Below the pieces are notes generated by a model. That model searched no databases. It was not told where the DNA came from and saw nothing but the letters and a program-made list of their open reading frames with translations. A stretch of 35,560 bases of DNA, from NCBI GenBank assembly GCA_938082855.1, contig CALKCC010000014.1:1-35560 (forward strand), read 5' to 3'. The DNA is from an uncultured Pirellulaceae bacterium. GTDB lineage: Bacteria; Planctomycetota; Planctomycetia; Pirellulales; Pirellulaceae. Numbering within the stretch: position 1 is the first letter of the stretch; each line of letters starts with the position of its first letter. Shown here piece after piece: positions 9,010 to 17,625 of the stretch. A program made the translations under genes and the position numbers.

Positions 9010-10650
9010 TTGAGTTCAGTTGGGACCTCAGCTAAGTTGTCAAAAGCCATACAAATCATCATCGCCTTTGCGATCGCCAATATCGCACTTTACAACTGGT
9101 TCAGCGGATTCATCGCGGAAGATGCATACATCGTCTATCGATATAGCGAAAATCTAGCCAATGGAAACGGTCTGGTCTTTAATCCTGGTGAGTATGTTTC
9201 GGCATTAACTTCTCCTCTCCACAGCCTAATCGTAAGTGGACTGTATTACGTCACGGGTGAATCGGCTTGGACCAATCGTTGCTTCGCGTTGGGATTACAT
9301 TTCTTCGCTACCTTGTATGCCTTTAGGTCGATCCAAAAGCAACAAGGCATGATGCTCTTCGGTATTATGATTTGGCTAAGTCCTTATGCGATCTTCTGGA
9401 CAGCCGGTGGACTGGAGACAATGTATCTCTCCAGTTTCCTGGTCCTCGCTTTTGCAGCAGCCAATCATTGCAACCAGCATGTTTCACCTAAGCACCAGAT
9501 AGTCTTTTCTGTTTGTCTTGGACTCGCATTCCTGACACGATTTGACAGCTGTTTGGTGACGCTTCCCCTGTGGTTCCAAGTTGCTTCCCGGCAATGGAAG
9601 CAATCAGACTCTCGTAGGCTCTCAGGAGTTTTAAGACTCTTGCTTCCCGGACTCGTAATCGCCCTTGCCTGGTTGGTATCAGCCTATGGGTACTATCACG
9701 ACATTTTCCCAACCTCGGTATATCACAAACCTGCTCGCTGGGATCACCAACGAACGAACGTACTCTACATGATCCAATTTGGCCTACTAACAGGACTCAT
9801 TCCTTTACTGGGCTGGACGGTCATTAATCATTACAGACACGAACATTCCAATCTAAAGCGCGCCTGCCAGGGAACCATGATGCGACATTGGGGACTCGTT
9901 GTCGGTGGCCTGCTTTTTGCTAGTTACGCTACGGGAACAGCCACAGCTCATATGATGTTCTCCTATCGTATGTTGCTGCCGTACCTTCCACTCCTGACGC
10001 TTGCATTACTCCAAATGATCTTCGACATCCATCCCGAGGGCCTGTCTGGTGGACGCTATGGAACGGCTGGTGCGAAACTGGTCATTTATCTGGCCGTATT
10101 AGTACAAGCTTTTCAGTTCTATTACATCGATCAGCACTCGGTAAACCCTGGTCGATATGGGGAATACACAAACCTATCGCGACAAAACTATATGAAATTC
10201 ATGGAGGTTTTGGCCGAGCAGGCAACAGCAATCGACAAGCATTGGCAACAGCGGGGACTGCAACGTCCACCCCAAGTTCATGTGTATGCTGCTGGCATTC
10301 TTCCCTATCACCTTGAACAATCCAAAGTGGTCGACTGGGGACTGATCTCCTATCGAAAAAACGTCAAAGTGAATGCTGCTCAGAAAGGACTCCTTTACAG
10401 CTCCGACTACATCATCACTTTGACCCCTCGGCACTTCACTCAAAAACACCAGTTACAACAGGATCCACAGGACCTTGAGCTCATTCATGAAAAGCGATTG
10501 GCCCATTTTGATCACGCCGATGACAAACTGGAAACGTTTTCGGTATTCTTTAATCCAACCCCCATTGAATATGCGTTACCAAATTATGTGGACGGGCCAG
10601 AGTTAATGCCCATTCCGGACAGGCCTGCCAAGCCAGATGGGATGGAGTAA
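9010..10650 (+). CDS. Membrane glycosyltransferase-like (GT-C / GT39-like) protein
   Basis: TTG start; multi-TM; EDAYIVYRYSENLANGNGLVFNPGEYVSALTSPLH motif of GT-C family proteins. Confidence 0.7.
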   Translation: MSSVGTSAKLSKAIQIIIAFAIANIALYNWFSGFIAEDAYIVYRYSENLANGNGLVFNPGEYVSALTSPLHSLIVSGLYYVTGESAWTNRCFALGLHFFATLYAFRSIQKQQGMMLFGIMIWLSPYAIFWTAGGLETMYLSSFLVLAFAAANHCNQHVSPKHQIVFSVCLGLAFLTRFDSCLVTLPLWFQVASRQWKQSDSRRLSGVLRLLLPGLVIALAWLVSAYGYYHDIFPTSVYHKPARWDHQRTNVLYMIQFGLLTGLIPLLGWTVINHYRHEHSNLKRACQGTMMRHWGLVVGGLLFASYATGTATAHMMFSYRMLLPYLPLLTLALLQMIFDIHPEGLSGGRYGTAGAKLVIYLAVLVQAFQFYYIDQHSVNPGRYGEYTNLSRQNYMKFMEVLAEQATAIDKHWQQRGLQRPPQVHVYAAGILPYHLEQSKVVDWGLISYRKNVKVNAAQKGLLYSSDYIITLTPRHFTQKHQLQQDPQDLELIHEKRLAHFDHADDKLETFSVFFNPTPIEYALPNYVDGPELMPIPDRPAKPDGME

Positions 10651-10651
10651 T

Positions 10652-12283
10652 ATGTCCGAGGCCAAAACTGGTAACCCCACCGAATCTACAGTGGGTGCCA
10701 ACGTTACAACACGTTCCATTCCGTGGAGCATCGGATTAGCTCTCTTCCTGCTTGTTGGCATCATTGCAGTCATGGGGCTACGACAGCATCGGGAATTCTT
10801 CCATGACGATGCGTATATTACTCTCCGGTATGCCGACCAGTGGCAGAATGGGAAAGGCCCTGTCTGGAATGAGAGTGAACGGGTTGAAGGTTATACCAGC
10901 TTTTTGCATCTGGCCACTCTTTACTCACTTCAAACACTCGAACTCACTCCCGAAACTCTAGCCCGTATCGTTGGTGTCCTATCCTATTTTGCTATAGGCA
11001 TTTTCATCATCGGATTCAGTCTTCGATTATCCACTACAGCCTTCCGCATCCCGCTCGCTTTGGTACTGATGTCGAGTATTATGACGTCGTTTCCGTTAAT
11101 CGCCTGGAGTTGGGGAGGATTGGAAACATCACTGTATACGTTGCTCTTAATGGTATGTATCTATCTATTTACAACGTGGTGTTCTCATCAGTCTCACTCA
11201 AAGCATTTGACATTGGGCATGCTATTCGGCCTCACGGTCATGACTCGTCCGGAAGCGGTATTATTTGTCGCGGTATCCACCATGGCACTTTGGGCCATTC
11301 ATCGATCCTTCAAACCTTCATTGGTACTCGCCTTGGGATTTTGTCTGATCTATCTTCCGTACTTCGTTTGGCGTTGGAATTATTATGGAGAGCTACTTCC
11401 TAATACTTACTATGCCAAGTTGGGCACACCTCTCTACAAGCGACTCCAGGACGGATTCTATTACTTACACACATTCGTCCGTACCGCTCCCTGGCTACCA
11501 TTGGTAGCAATTGGCTGTTGGCTCTACACACTGTTTAAACAACCTGATCGGCGAACTGCAGCCTGGTATAGCCTTTCAGCTCATTGCCTGATCGGCGTTT
11601 TTTATATTGTCTGGACTGGTGGAGACCACATGCCGGCTTATCGCTTCTGGACTCCGCTCCTGCCCGTCTTTGCACTCTTGATTGCCTACTCGCTTTTCCC
11701 AATCGATCGAGAAGGAAATTCTGACGGTTCAAAATCCCTATCGCTGACTCCAGCCATGGTCATGGTTAGTTTGCTGCTTTCTCTAAGCTTCCTTCAGTTT
11801 CTATCCGCTGACGAACGCATGCTTAACGCAAGACGAGCGGATCCCGCCGGTGCGACCGGTAAGAAGATAGGCACTTACATTTCCACGCACTTCCCTGATG
11901 ATTCACTAATTGCCACCAATTCAGCCGGCGCTGTGGCATTCTTTGCCCCACGGAAGCAATTTATCGACATGCTGGGCCTAAACGATCGACAAATTGCCAA
12001 ACGTGAAAACGTCCCAATGCTGACGTATTGGCAACAATTCCCCGGTCATAGCAAGGGGGACGGAAGATATGTGATTTCACGCGAACCAGATTACATCATT
12101 CTGGGACCGGCTCAGGGAACCGTGGGGAAAATTGAGAATAAGAACAGACAGAATCTTGTTTGGTTTCTGTCTGATCAAGAGATCGTGGAACAGACAGAAT
12201 TCTTGCAGCGATATGAGTTAAAGCAAGTTCAGATCCACGACACGTTAACATTCACTTACTATCAGCGGAAGCAAAGCCCTTAG
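10652..12283 (+). CDS. Membrane glycosyltransferase-like (GT-C / GT39-like) protein, paralogue of the preceding gene
   Basis: FHDDAYITLRYADQWQNGKGPVWNESERVEGYTSFLHL parallels the upstream protein. ATG at 10652 (MSEAKTG) chosen over the track start at 10637 because it directly follows the upstream TAA. Confidence 0.72.
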   Translation: MSEAKTGNPTESTVGANVTTRSIPWSIGLALFLLVGIIAVMGLRQHREFFHDDAYITLRYADQWQNGKGPVWNESERVEGYTSFLHLATLYSLQTLELTPETLARIVGVLSYFAIGIFIIGFSLRLSTTAFRIPLALVLMSSIMTSFPLIAWSWGGLETSLYTLLLMVCIYLFTTWCSHQSHSKHLTLGMLFGLTVMTRPEAVLFVAVSTMALWAIHRSFKPSLVLALGFCLIYLPYFVWRWNYYGELLPNTYYAKLGTPLYKRLQDGFYYLHTFVRTAPWLPLVAIGCWLYTLFKQPDRRTAAWYSLSAHCLIGVFYIVWTGGDHMPAYRFWTPLLPVFALLIAYSLFPIDREGNSDGSKSLSLTPAMVMVSLLLSLSFLQFLSADERMLNARRADPAGATGKKIGTYISTHFPDDSLIATNSAGAVAFFAPRKQFIDMLGLNDRQIAKRENVPMLTYWQQFPGHSKGDGRYVISREPDYIILGPAQGTVGKIENKNRQNLVWFLSDQEIVEQTEFLQRYELKQVQIHDTLTFTYYQRKQSP

Positions 12284-13398
12284 TCGTCTTGTCGCGTTTT
12301 GAGCACTTCGTCAAATAATGGAAATGCAATCTCACCATTCCAGCGATGCCCTCCCTCAAAGTGGTCGTAGTGTAAGTTTTTGGGTTGCTGATAGGCAGAA
12401 TAAATCATCTCTAGGCGTTGCTTAAACTTCTCGTCCCAGCCATCTTTGACAATCAACTTATCTTGGTCACCCATTTCCCAAACGACCGGCCGTGGAGCAA
12501 TGAGACTGGCAATTTCGCTATAGTCACCAAATTTCAATAGTCCAGGAATGATCTGTAATCCGCAGCTATAGCGTAGAGTCGTCCTCTCCTGTAGCAAATT
12601 CAGAGCTCCGCTAATAGCGGCCACTTTAATTCTGGGTTCCACCGCTGTGGCCATCATCGTCATACGACCTCCATAAGACAGTCCCGCACAGCCGATACTT
12701 TCCGGATTCACTTCCGGTCGACTTTGTAAAAAACTAACTGCCCAGCGAATGTCGCGAATGTTTTCCGCAATCGGAACTCGCCCCAATGCCATCATTCGCA
12801 CAAAGGTAACTGCACAGGGATCTGAACCATACTTGGCTTGATCAACGCGATCGCCGAACGGAATCAAACAAGGACAGACCACGACATAACCGCGTCGAAC
12901 GAATTGAAGGCCATAATCATAATTGGCCGATTCAATAGCCTTAGCAACCTCTGGGAGATCGTGTCGGCCAGCCACTGCATGATGACCAAAGTCGCCATGC
13001 CCATGCACGGCAACCACGGCGGGGCGACCGCGAGAAATCCCATCCGAAGGAATCAACAAATAGACCGGCAAGGGAGGTACACCTGGTGACTTGAGCAGAA
13101 TCTCGTAGCGAGTATGATCTTCGAGGCGTTTACCACTTTGAATCACCGTTTCCCAGCGCTTCGGCGGAGTGGTACTTCCTACGAGCTCATTAAGCTTGGT
13201 CGAGAATTCACCCTGCCATTGACGAGCCTGAGATTCAGTTTTGCCTTGAAACAGCATCGCAAGCTTGGCATCACCAATTTGTTGGCGAAGGACTTCATGA
13301 ACTGTTTGCTGATCCTGACCATTTAAGGTCATCGGTCCATTCAGCAACCAATAACAACAGATCAAACAGATTCCGCTTCGAATTGATAATGCTGGCAT
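12280..13398 (-). CDS. Alpha/beta hydrolase / acetyl-xylan esterase-like secreted protein
   Basis: VVAVHGHGDFGHH, SIGCAGLSYGGRMTMMATAVEPRIK (GLSYGG nucleophile elbow), ALIAPRPVVWEMGDQD, HFEGGHRWNG; N-terminal signal. Confidence 0.82.
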   Translation of the reverse strand: MPALSIRSGICLICCYWLLNGPMTLNGQDQQTVHEVLRQQIGDAKLAMLFQGKTESQARQWQGEFSTKLNELVGSTTPPKRWETVIQSGKRLEDHTRYEILLKSPGVPPLPVYLLIPSDGISRGRPAVVAVHGHGDFGHHAVAGRHDLPEVAKAIESANYDYGLQFVRRGYVVVCPCLIPFGDRVDQAKYGSDPCAVTFVRMMALGRVPIAENIRDIRWAVSFLQSRPEVNPESIGCAGLSYGGRMTMMATAVEPRIKVAAISGALNLLQERTTLRYSCGLQIIPGLLKFGDYSEIASLIAPRPVVWEMGDQDKLIVKDGWDEKFKQRLEMIYSAYQQPKNLHYDHFEGGHRWNGEIAFPLFDEVLKTRQDD

Positions 13399-13435
13399 GA
13401 GATCACCTTAAACCGAGTCAGGGCAGCCCCAGTCT

Positions 13436-14212
13436 CTAACGAGCTGTCCAACCGCCGTCGACAACCAGCATACTGCCAGTCATATAACTTGAAGCATTGC
13501 TGGAAAGGAATATCGCGGCACCTTGAATTTCTTCCATCTCACCCCATCGCTCGAGCGCCACTGCGCCGACAATAAACTTCTTGGTTTGTTCATCATCTTT
13601 GATTGGAACGTTCATGGGAGTTAAAAACGGTCCTGGGCAAATCGCATTACAGGTGATTCCAAATTCTGCCAATTCCAACCCCAATGCACGGGTCATCTGA
13701 GCGACCGCCCCTTTGCTCGAGGTATAGGGGGTTCGATTGGAGAGTCCAACCAGTCCTAAGGTACTTGCGAGATTTACAATGCGTCCGTACCCCGCTTTTT
13801 TCATATGTGGGACGACTGCCTGAGCCATTCTCCAGACACCATTGACATTTACATCCATCACCTGTTGAAAGTCCTCAAACGACAGTTCATCGATGGGACC
13901 ACGGATATTGATGCCTGCATTATTAATCAGAACATCAATCTTCCCAAATTCACTTAGGCAACGATCGATGACAGCACTAACATCATCTCCACAAGTCACA
14001 TCTGCCTTGAGCCCAATGGCGCGACCGCCGTGATCTGCAACAATCTCTGCTGCCGCAGCATCTGCTTCTTCCTGATTTCTGCTTACTAGCAAAACATCTG
14101 CACCTGCCGAGGCCAGACCTGCAGCCATTGCTTTCCCCAGACCTTTTGAGCCTCCAGTTACAATGGCCACTCGGCCACTCATATCAAACTGCGTAATACC
14201 TGGTAATGCCAT
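13436..14212 (-). CDS. SDR family oxidoreductase
   Basis: VAIVTGGSKGLGKAMA, LINNAGINIRGPIDEL, YTSSKGAVAQMTRALGLELAEFGITCNAICPGPFLTPMN, YMTGSMLVVDGGWTAR. Confidence 0.93.
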   Translation of the reverse strand: MALPGITQFDMSGRVAIVTGGSKGLGKAMAAGLASAGADVLLVSRNQEEADAAAAEIVADHGGRAIGLKADVTCGDDVSAVIDRCLSEFGKIDVLINNAGINIRGPIDELSFEDFQQVMDVNVNGVWRMAQAVVPHMKKAGYGRIVNLASTLGLVGLSNRTPYTSSKGAVAQMTRALGLELAEFGITCNAICPGPFLTPMNVPIKDDEQTKKFIVGAVALERWGEMEEIQGAAIFLSSNASSYMTGSMLVVDGGWTAR

Positions 14213-14235
14213 TTCGTTTTCTCCGCCTTTAAAGA

Positions 14236-14277
14236 AAAACCGCAGACGGACTCTGAAAACAGTACGCCTGCGGTTTT
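14236..14277 (-). terminator. Rho-independent-like terminator downstream of the LRR/Lys-Glu-Ala protein gene
   Basis: Minus strand AAAACCGCAGGCG-loop-CGTCTGCGGTTTTTCTTT; 13 bp arms with one mismatch and a T-rich 3' side. Confidence 0.7.
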
Positions 14278-14293
14278 CTGGTCGTTTGTTTAT

Positions 14294-15088
14294 TTACTCT
14301 TGTTTGGCTTCTTCTTCAGCCTTTTTGGCTTCTTCAGCTTTCTTAGCTTCTTCTGCCTTTTTAGCTTCCTCTTCAGCCTTCTTTTTAGCTTCTTCCTCGG
14401 CCTTCTTTTTGGCTTCTTCTTCAGCTTTCTTCTTAGCAGCTTCTTCTTCCGCTTTTTTCTTGGCGGCTTCTTCTTCCGCTTTACGTTTAGCTTCCGCTTC
14501 TGCTTTGGCTTTCTCAACAACCAAGTCCGGAATAATCTTCAGGTCGGGTCGAGCTTCCTTCAGTTTGGCGACACCATCAATCGTAATCTTTGTTTCCCAA
14601 ATGAAGACTTTCTTCAATGCCTTCATCTTGGAGATATCTTCAATCGCTGCGTCGGTCACTTGCGTCCCGTACACATTCAGGTAGGCCAGACTTTCCAGAC
14701 TGAGCAGTTGTTTCAATCCGGCATCGGTCAACGTGGTCTTTTCGAGATGCAGACGTTCCAATCCTTTCAGTCCAATCAGATTTTTCACTCCTTCATCATC
14801 GATTTTTGTACCACGTAGATTGAGTGAAAGGATAAATGGAAGATCTTTCACTGTGGCAATCTGATCATTGCCAATCTCTCCGGAAGCGAGGTGAAAGGCA
14901 ACATTTAGACGATTGTCGTTTTGGGCGACTTCTAATACAGATGCGCCTGCTTCTTCGATTTGCGTAATCCGAGTTTTGTCAGCGTCACTGTATTCAATCG
15001 TGACACCTTCCTCATCTTGCGCGTGGATTCCCGCGACAGAAAACATGGCGACTAGGACAAAACTCATGACCTTTGAAACGTATTTCAT
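14294..15088 (-). CDS. Secreted leucine-rich-repeat protein with C-terminal Ala/Lys/Glu repeat helix
   Basis: Signal peptide; LRR repeats (LNLRGTKIDDEGVKNL, LHLEKTTLTDAGLKQL, LNVYGTQVTDAAIEDI); tail KAEEEAAKKKAEEEAKKKAEEEAKKAEEAKK. Confidence 0.82.
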   Translation of the reverse strand: MKYVSKVMSFVLVAMFSVAGIHAQDEEGVTIEYSDADKTRITQIEEAGASVLEVAQNDNRLNVAFHLASGEIGNDQIATVKDLPFILSLNLRGTKIDDEGVKNLIGLKGLERLHLEKTTLTDAGLKQLLSLESLAYLNVYGTQVTDAAIEDISKMKALKKVFIWETKITIDGVAKLKEARPDLKIIPDLVVEKAKAEAEAKRKAEEEAAKKKAEEEAAKKKAEEEAKKKAEEEAKKKAEEEAKKAEEAKKAEEAKKAEEEAKQE

Positions 15089-15201
15089 TGGTGCTACTCC
15101 TGCTATTTTATTCTCAGTAAAAGTACTGGTTATTTTCGAGACTACTCGATTCTATCAAATCCAATTCACGCTTCAATTACCACGCGAAAAAACACCGGCC
15201 G

Positions 15202-16521
15202 TTACAATTGCCAGCCCTTTCTGTATTCCTTATGAATCAACTGCTGAGCCTCCTCCGAATTGGTCACTTGAAGCTTCTTTGAATTCCACTCAAGCTCAAC
15301 TCCACTTTGGTAGGCCACTGAACCTAACAACACGGATTCCGTCAGAGCACCTGAGTAATCGAAGTTACAAGTCGTTTCACCATCTTCCTTGATCGCCTGA
15401 AGCCATTCATTGTGATGACCAATGGAATTCGGAATCCAGGGATCAGGTGCCTGATGCTCCACTTGCTGGCCATCGACCAGCACCATGTGCTTTGAGTAAT
15501 CAGAGAGGATCATTCCTTTAGAGCCAATAAATAACTGTCCGCCTCCCCAAGGCGCAATCGGCTTGCCTGCTTTATCTTTGAGGCCTTCCAGTTCCTTCGG
15601 ACGTCGACCACTGTCGTACCACGTGAGCCGTACTGGAGGTTTCTTACCACGGGAAGGGTAGTGATAATCGACCACGCACCACGCTGGCGTACTGACAGGA
15701 TCTACTTTCGGTCCATAGGCACGGACTCGTTCAGGATTACGTAATTCCAGAGCCCAGTGAGCAAGGTCCATAAAGTGGCATCCAAAATCGCCCAGCGATC
15801 CACGGCCATAATCCCAAAAACTGCGCCACTTAAACGGATGGATATCCGCACAATAATGTCGTTCCGGGGCAGGGCCCAACCACAAATCCCAATTCACATT
15901 AGCCGGTTTTTCAGCTTTAACATACTTTGCGCCCGTATAAACAGCCCCGGCCCAAACATGGACTCGCTCTACTTTACCGATAGCACCGGACTGTACTAAT
16001 TCAACCACCCGTCGATAATTCTCTAACGCGTGAATTTGCGTTCCCATTTGTGTCTTTAGTTGATTGGCCTTTGCCAGATTGGCCAATGTACGAGCTTCAT
16101 AGACGGTGTGGGTCAGCGGCTTTTCGCAGTAAACGTGTTTCTTTAACCGTAAGGCCATTGCTGCGGCTGGAGCATGAGTATGATCTGGTGTGCTGACGAT
16201 CACGCCATCTATTTTTTCGGCCTCTTGTTCTAGCATGACACGAAAATCGTTGTACTTACGAGCATTCGGAAATGCCTGAGAGCCACGCTCGAGCAATTCG
16301 GAATCGATATCCACCATAGCAATCAAATTCTGTGTGGCGCAACCTTTAATGTTTCCTGCCGCTCGCCCTGTCACTCCAATCGCCGCTAAGTTGAGGCGTT
16401 CATTCGGTGAAGTAGACTCTTTGGCCGGTGCTGGATTGACGAATACTCCCGAACCGATCGCGGTCGCTCCCAATGCCGATACAAAATTACGTCGGTTTAA
16501 TGCCTTTGCTGGATTTGCCAT
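15202..16521 (-). CDS. Gfo/Idh/MocA family oxidoreductase with twin-arginine signal
   Basis: LNRRNFVSALGATAIGSG Tat-like leader; NLAAIGVTGRA, VIVSTPDHTHAPAAAMALRLKKHVYCEKPLTHTVYEAR. Confidence 0.93.
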   Translation of the reverse strand: MANPAKALNRRNFVSALGATAIGSGVFVNPAPAKESTSPNERLNLAAIGVTGRAAGNIKGCATQNLIAMVDIDSELLERGSQAFPNARKYNDFRVMLEQEAEKIDGVIVSTPDHTHAPAAAMALRLKKHVYCEKPLTHTVYEARTLANLAKANQLKTQMGTQIHALENYRRVVELVQSGAIGKVERVHVWAGAVYTGAKYVKAEKPANVNWDLWLGPAPERHYCADIHPFKWRSFWDYGRGSLGDFGCHFMDLAHWALELRNPERVRAYGPKVDPVSTPAWCVVDYHYPSRGKKPPVRLTWYDSGRRPKELEGLKDKAGKPIAPWGGGQLFIGSKGMILSDYSKHMVLVDGQQVEHQAPDPWIPNSIGHHNEWLQAIKEDGETTCNFDYSGALTESVLLGSVAYQSGVELEWNSKKLQVTNSEEAQQLIHKEYRKGWQL

Positions 16522-16813
16522 AGTTCAAAACTCCAAGGTCAACGTGTGAATTTCCGTATACCGATTATACGACGTTTGAAGAGCTGACTGTCAGGCAATT
16601 CTCTCAGGCTTTGAAATCAATTACCGCTTTCAGGATTGGACGAATTCCCAGTCAACTCTTGGTTCATGGATTCCCAGAGTATTTTCGTGAATCGGTTTTT
16701 CCTCGTAATTGCAATACAGCAGATTCCCCACCCGTATGACAGGTTGAATTTACGATTAGAATGACAGGAGGTTTCATTATTAGAATTCATTCCTAAGCAG
16801 AGTTTCAGTAGCC

Positions 16814-17614
16814 ATGGCATGTGTTAAAGACAAAATCATCATCGTAACGGGAAGTACATCTGGAGTCGGGGAATCGTGTGCCCTGGATGCCGCAGCGAAC
16901 GGTGCCGCAGGCGTAGTGATCACTGGCCGTAATCATGAGCGAGGAGAAGCAGTTCGCTCCCGAGTTGAAGCACTCGGTGCTGAGGCAATCTTTGTTGCCG
17001 CCGAACTTGCTGACGCGGATCAATGTCGTAACATCGTAGCTCAATGTGACGCTAAATGGGGACGAGTCGATGGCCTGGTTAATTGTGCAGCAGATACCAA
17101 TCGCGGCACGATCGAAGAGACCACTGTTGAATTCTGGGATAACCAAATGAATGTCAATGTGCGAGCTCCCTTCCTCTTAACGCAGGACTGCGTCAAAATC
17201 ATGCAACGCGAGAAGATTGCCGGCTCCATCGTCAACATTCTCTCTGTCGCCGGATTCTGCGGGATGGACATCCTCTGTTCATACAGCACGACCAAAGGTG
17301 CTCTGAGGACTCTGACCAAAAACAATGCCAATGCACTACGTCGGCATCGAATACGAGTCAATGGAATCAATCTGGGTTGGACGGACACGCCGGCAGAACA
17401 CATTGTTCAGGCCGCTCAGGGAAGTCCGGACGATTGGCTGGAGCAGGCTGAGAAAGCCTCGCCGTTTGGCCGTTTACTTAAACCCGACGATGTAGCGAAG
17501 CTTGTCACTTATTTATTAAGTACCGAATCCGGCATTCTTACCGGTTCGTGCATAGACTACTCTCAACGCGTCATGGGCGTCTTCCCGCCGGAAGACGCTG
17601 GAGGCACCTGGTAA
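16814..17614 (+). CDS. SDR family oxidoreductase
   Basis: IIIVTGSTSGVGESCALDAAANGAAGVVITGR, LVNCAADTNRG, YSTTKGALRTLTKNNANALRRHRIRVNGINLGWTDTPAE. Confidence 0.9.
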   Translation: MACVKDKIIIVTGSTSGVGESCALDAAANGAAGVVITGRNHERGEAVRSRVEALGAEAIFVAAELADADQCRNIVAQCDAKWGRVDGLVNCAADTNRGTIEETTVEFWDNQMNVNVRAPFLLTQDCVKIMQREKIAGSIVNILSVAGFCGMDILCSYSTTKGALRTLTKNNANALRRHRIRVNGINLGWTDTPAEHIVQAAQGSPDDWLEQAEKASPFGRLLKPDDVAKLVTYLLSTESGILTGSCIDYSQRVMGVFPPEDAGGTW

Positions 17615-17625
17615 ATCCTGTCGGT

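Noticed and set aside
14163-14818. Plus-strand ORFs rich in Ser/Ala/Phe/Leu and a Lys/Arg-rich minus ORF (14290-14520)
   Set aside because: Alternate-frame readings of the KAEEE repeat in the LRR protein; no independent support.
16617-16820. Minus-strand ORF of 67 aa between the Gfo/Idh/MocA and SDR genes
   Set aside because: No recognisable motif or clear SD; occupies the likely promoter region of the SDR gene.
13436-17614. Possible sugar-catabolic operon (esterase, two SDRs, Gfo/Idh/MocA)
   Set aside because: The SDR and LRR genes are separated by a terminator-like hairpin, and the second SDR is on the opposite strand; these are common planctomycete families and no shared pathway is evident.
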